Of a stretch of 5,939 nt of DNA, positions 5,320-5,939 are shown piece after piece; the first letter of the stretch is position 1, and each line of letters begins with the position of its first letter. The DNA is from Acidobacteriota bacterium (lineage in GTDB: Bacteria; Acidobacteriota; Blastocatellia; RBC074). The notes under the pieces were generated by a model. It worked only from the letters and a program-made list of their open reading frames with translations, made no database searches and was not told the DNA's origin. Both the position numbers and the translations under genes were made by a program. The stretch covers positions 1 through 5,939 of the forward strand of contig JAGNMH010000374.1 in NCBI GenBank assembly GCA_017991275.1, given 5' to 3'.

Positions 5320-5939
5320 CTAATGGGTGCGTCCGTCTCGTTCTTCATCTTTTGGTTTTTCACCTACCAAGTCAGGATTTTTTGATCTTGCCCAAGTTTC
5401 AAGAATCAACACACGTGTTCTTATCTCTTCAGCCACACTAATTTGCTTAGAAGCAATTGTACGTGCCAAACGAAAATCCCCCAACTTTGCAGCAAGTTTT
5501 GCTATTTCTCTTAAAACACTAGCCTTGGTCGGATCATAACCGATTTTTTCCGCTACTTGGAGGGCTTGCTGTATCAATGAACTGTCTCGCTCTTTCACGC
5601 CTAACTCAGCCATCGCCATTACAGTACTGCTTAAAGCAGATTCTCTAATAGGGTTATCACCTATTCTCTCTGCAGCTTGACGTGCCTGTAATAACAAATC
5701 AATAACCTGTTCCTTTTTGCCAAAGGTAGTCATCGTCTTTGCAGCAGCTATAAGAACCGGAACCTTTACATATGTTCCATCTATATTCTCAACAACATGG
5801 ATGGCATCTTGTAAGAGATCAATAGATTTAGTCTTCGTTGCTTGAGCAACCATCACCTTTGCTATATCTGCCAGGGCATAAGACTTAACAGCGTTGCTTT
5901 TGATTCTATCAACTATTTGGTAAGCCCATTGGAATACGT
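5320..5939 (-). CDS. TPR-like alpha-repeat protein, 5' part beyond the right edge
   Basis: The last 205 residues of a larger protein are visible; the frame stays open to the window edge, so a GTG at 5854-5856 is not taken as the start. The visible part holds four and a half helical-hairpin repeats of about 39-41 residues. Each has the pattern A-x-x-x-A/V-E-x-I ... L-x-x-I-A-x-x-x-A-x-x-G ... A/L-L-x-x-A. Examples are ARQAAERIGDNPIRESAL and ALQVAEKIGYDPTKASVL, each followed by a second helix (for example REIAKLAAKLGDFRLARTIA). The chain ends in a charged, probably disordered tail (KNPDLVGEKPKDEERDGRTH). Such repeats are protein-protein interaction scaffolds and occur in large NACHT/STAND-type or regulatory proteins; the effector part, if any, is out of view. 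It is co-directional with the antitoxin, 76 bp upstream of it. Base composition is much AT-richer than the rest of the window (46 of 120 bases G+C at 5401-5520), which suggests a separate origin. Confidence 0.8.
   Translation of the reverse strand, partial: VFQWAYQIVDRIKSNAVKSYALADIAKVMVAQATKTKSIDLLQDAIHVVENIDGTYVKVPVLIAAAKTMTTFGKKEQVIDLLLQARQAAERIGDNPIRESALSSTVMAMAELGVKERDSSLIQQALQVAEKIGYDPTKASVLREIAKLAAKLGDFRLARTIASKQISVAEEIRTRVLILETWARSKNPDLVGEKPKDEERDGRTH

Overview
This is a bacterial window of moderate GC. It looks like accessory chromosome from a soil or biomass-degrading organism. The best guess is an Acidobacteriota/Blastocatellia-like lineage, judged from the style of the GH10 xylanase, the many alpha-repeat proteins and the interspersed palindromes that translate as V(V/A)PPSGG. 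That assignment is an inference, because no marker gene is present.

Layout, left to right. (1) Positions 1-990, minus strand: the start and most of a sugar/nucleoside-type ABC transporter permease (YufP/NupP-like), cut by the left edge. (2) 1069-1515, minus: a DoxX-family small membrane protein with a strong ribosome binding site. (3) 1537-1656: a roughly 120-bp palindrome-ended repeat. (4) 1577-4039, minus: a large secreted GH10 endo-1,4-beta-xylanase with two duplicated N-terminal carbohydrate-binding-like modules. Its last ~26 codons lie inside the repeat. (5) 4149-4290: a second copy of the repeat in inverted orientation, between divergent genes. (6) 4308-4766, plus: a small exported NTF2/SnoaL-like protein. 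(7) 4771-5243, minus: an eroded toxin-antitoxin locus. It has a MbcA/ParS/Xre-type (DUF2384) antitoxin with a damaged 3' end, and a possible stub of its RES-type toxin. (8) 5320-5939, minus: the 3' part of a TPR-like alpha-repeat protein, clearly AT-richer than the rest and cut by the right edge.

How the parts may work together. Xylanase, DoxX and permease are co-directional with short gaps (61 and 78 bp). They could be co-transcribed, but nothing in the sequence proves that the permease imports xylanase products; its subfamily is usually tied to nucleosides or simple sugars. The NTF2-like gene is divergent from the xylanase.

The two most notable signals are these. First, both repeat copies present the same end 17-21 nt upstream of a start codon, pointing the same way relative to the downstream gene, and one copy also supplies the C-terminus of the xylanase. 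Second, the antitoxin shows two separate lesions, a frameshift and a Gly-to-stop change. Correcting both restores a family-like tail whose stop overlaps a TTG start for a RES-like N-terminus. No RNA genes, CRISPR arrays or convincing sigma-70 promoters were found. I do not see a clearly novel multi-gene system here.
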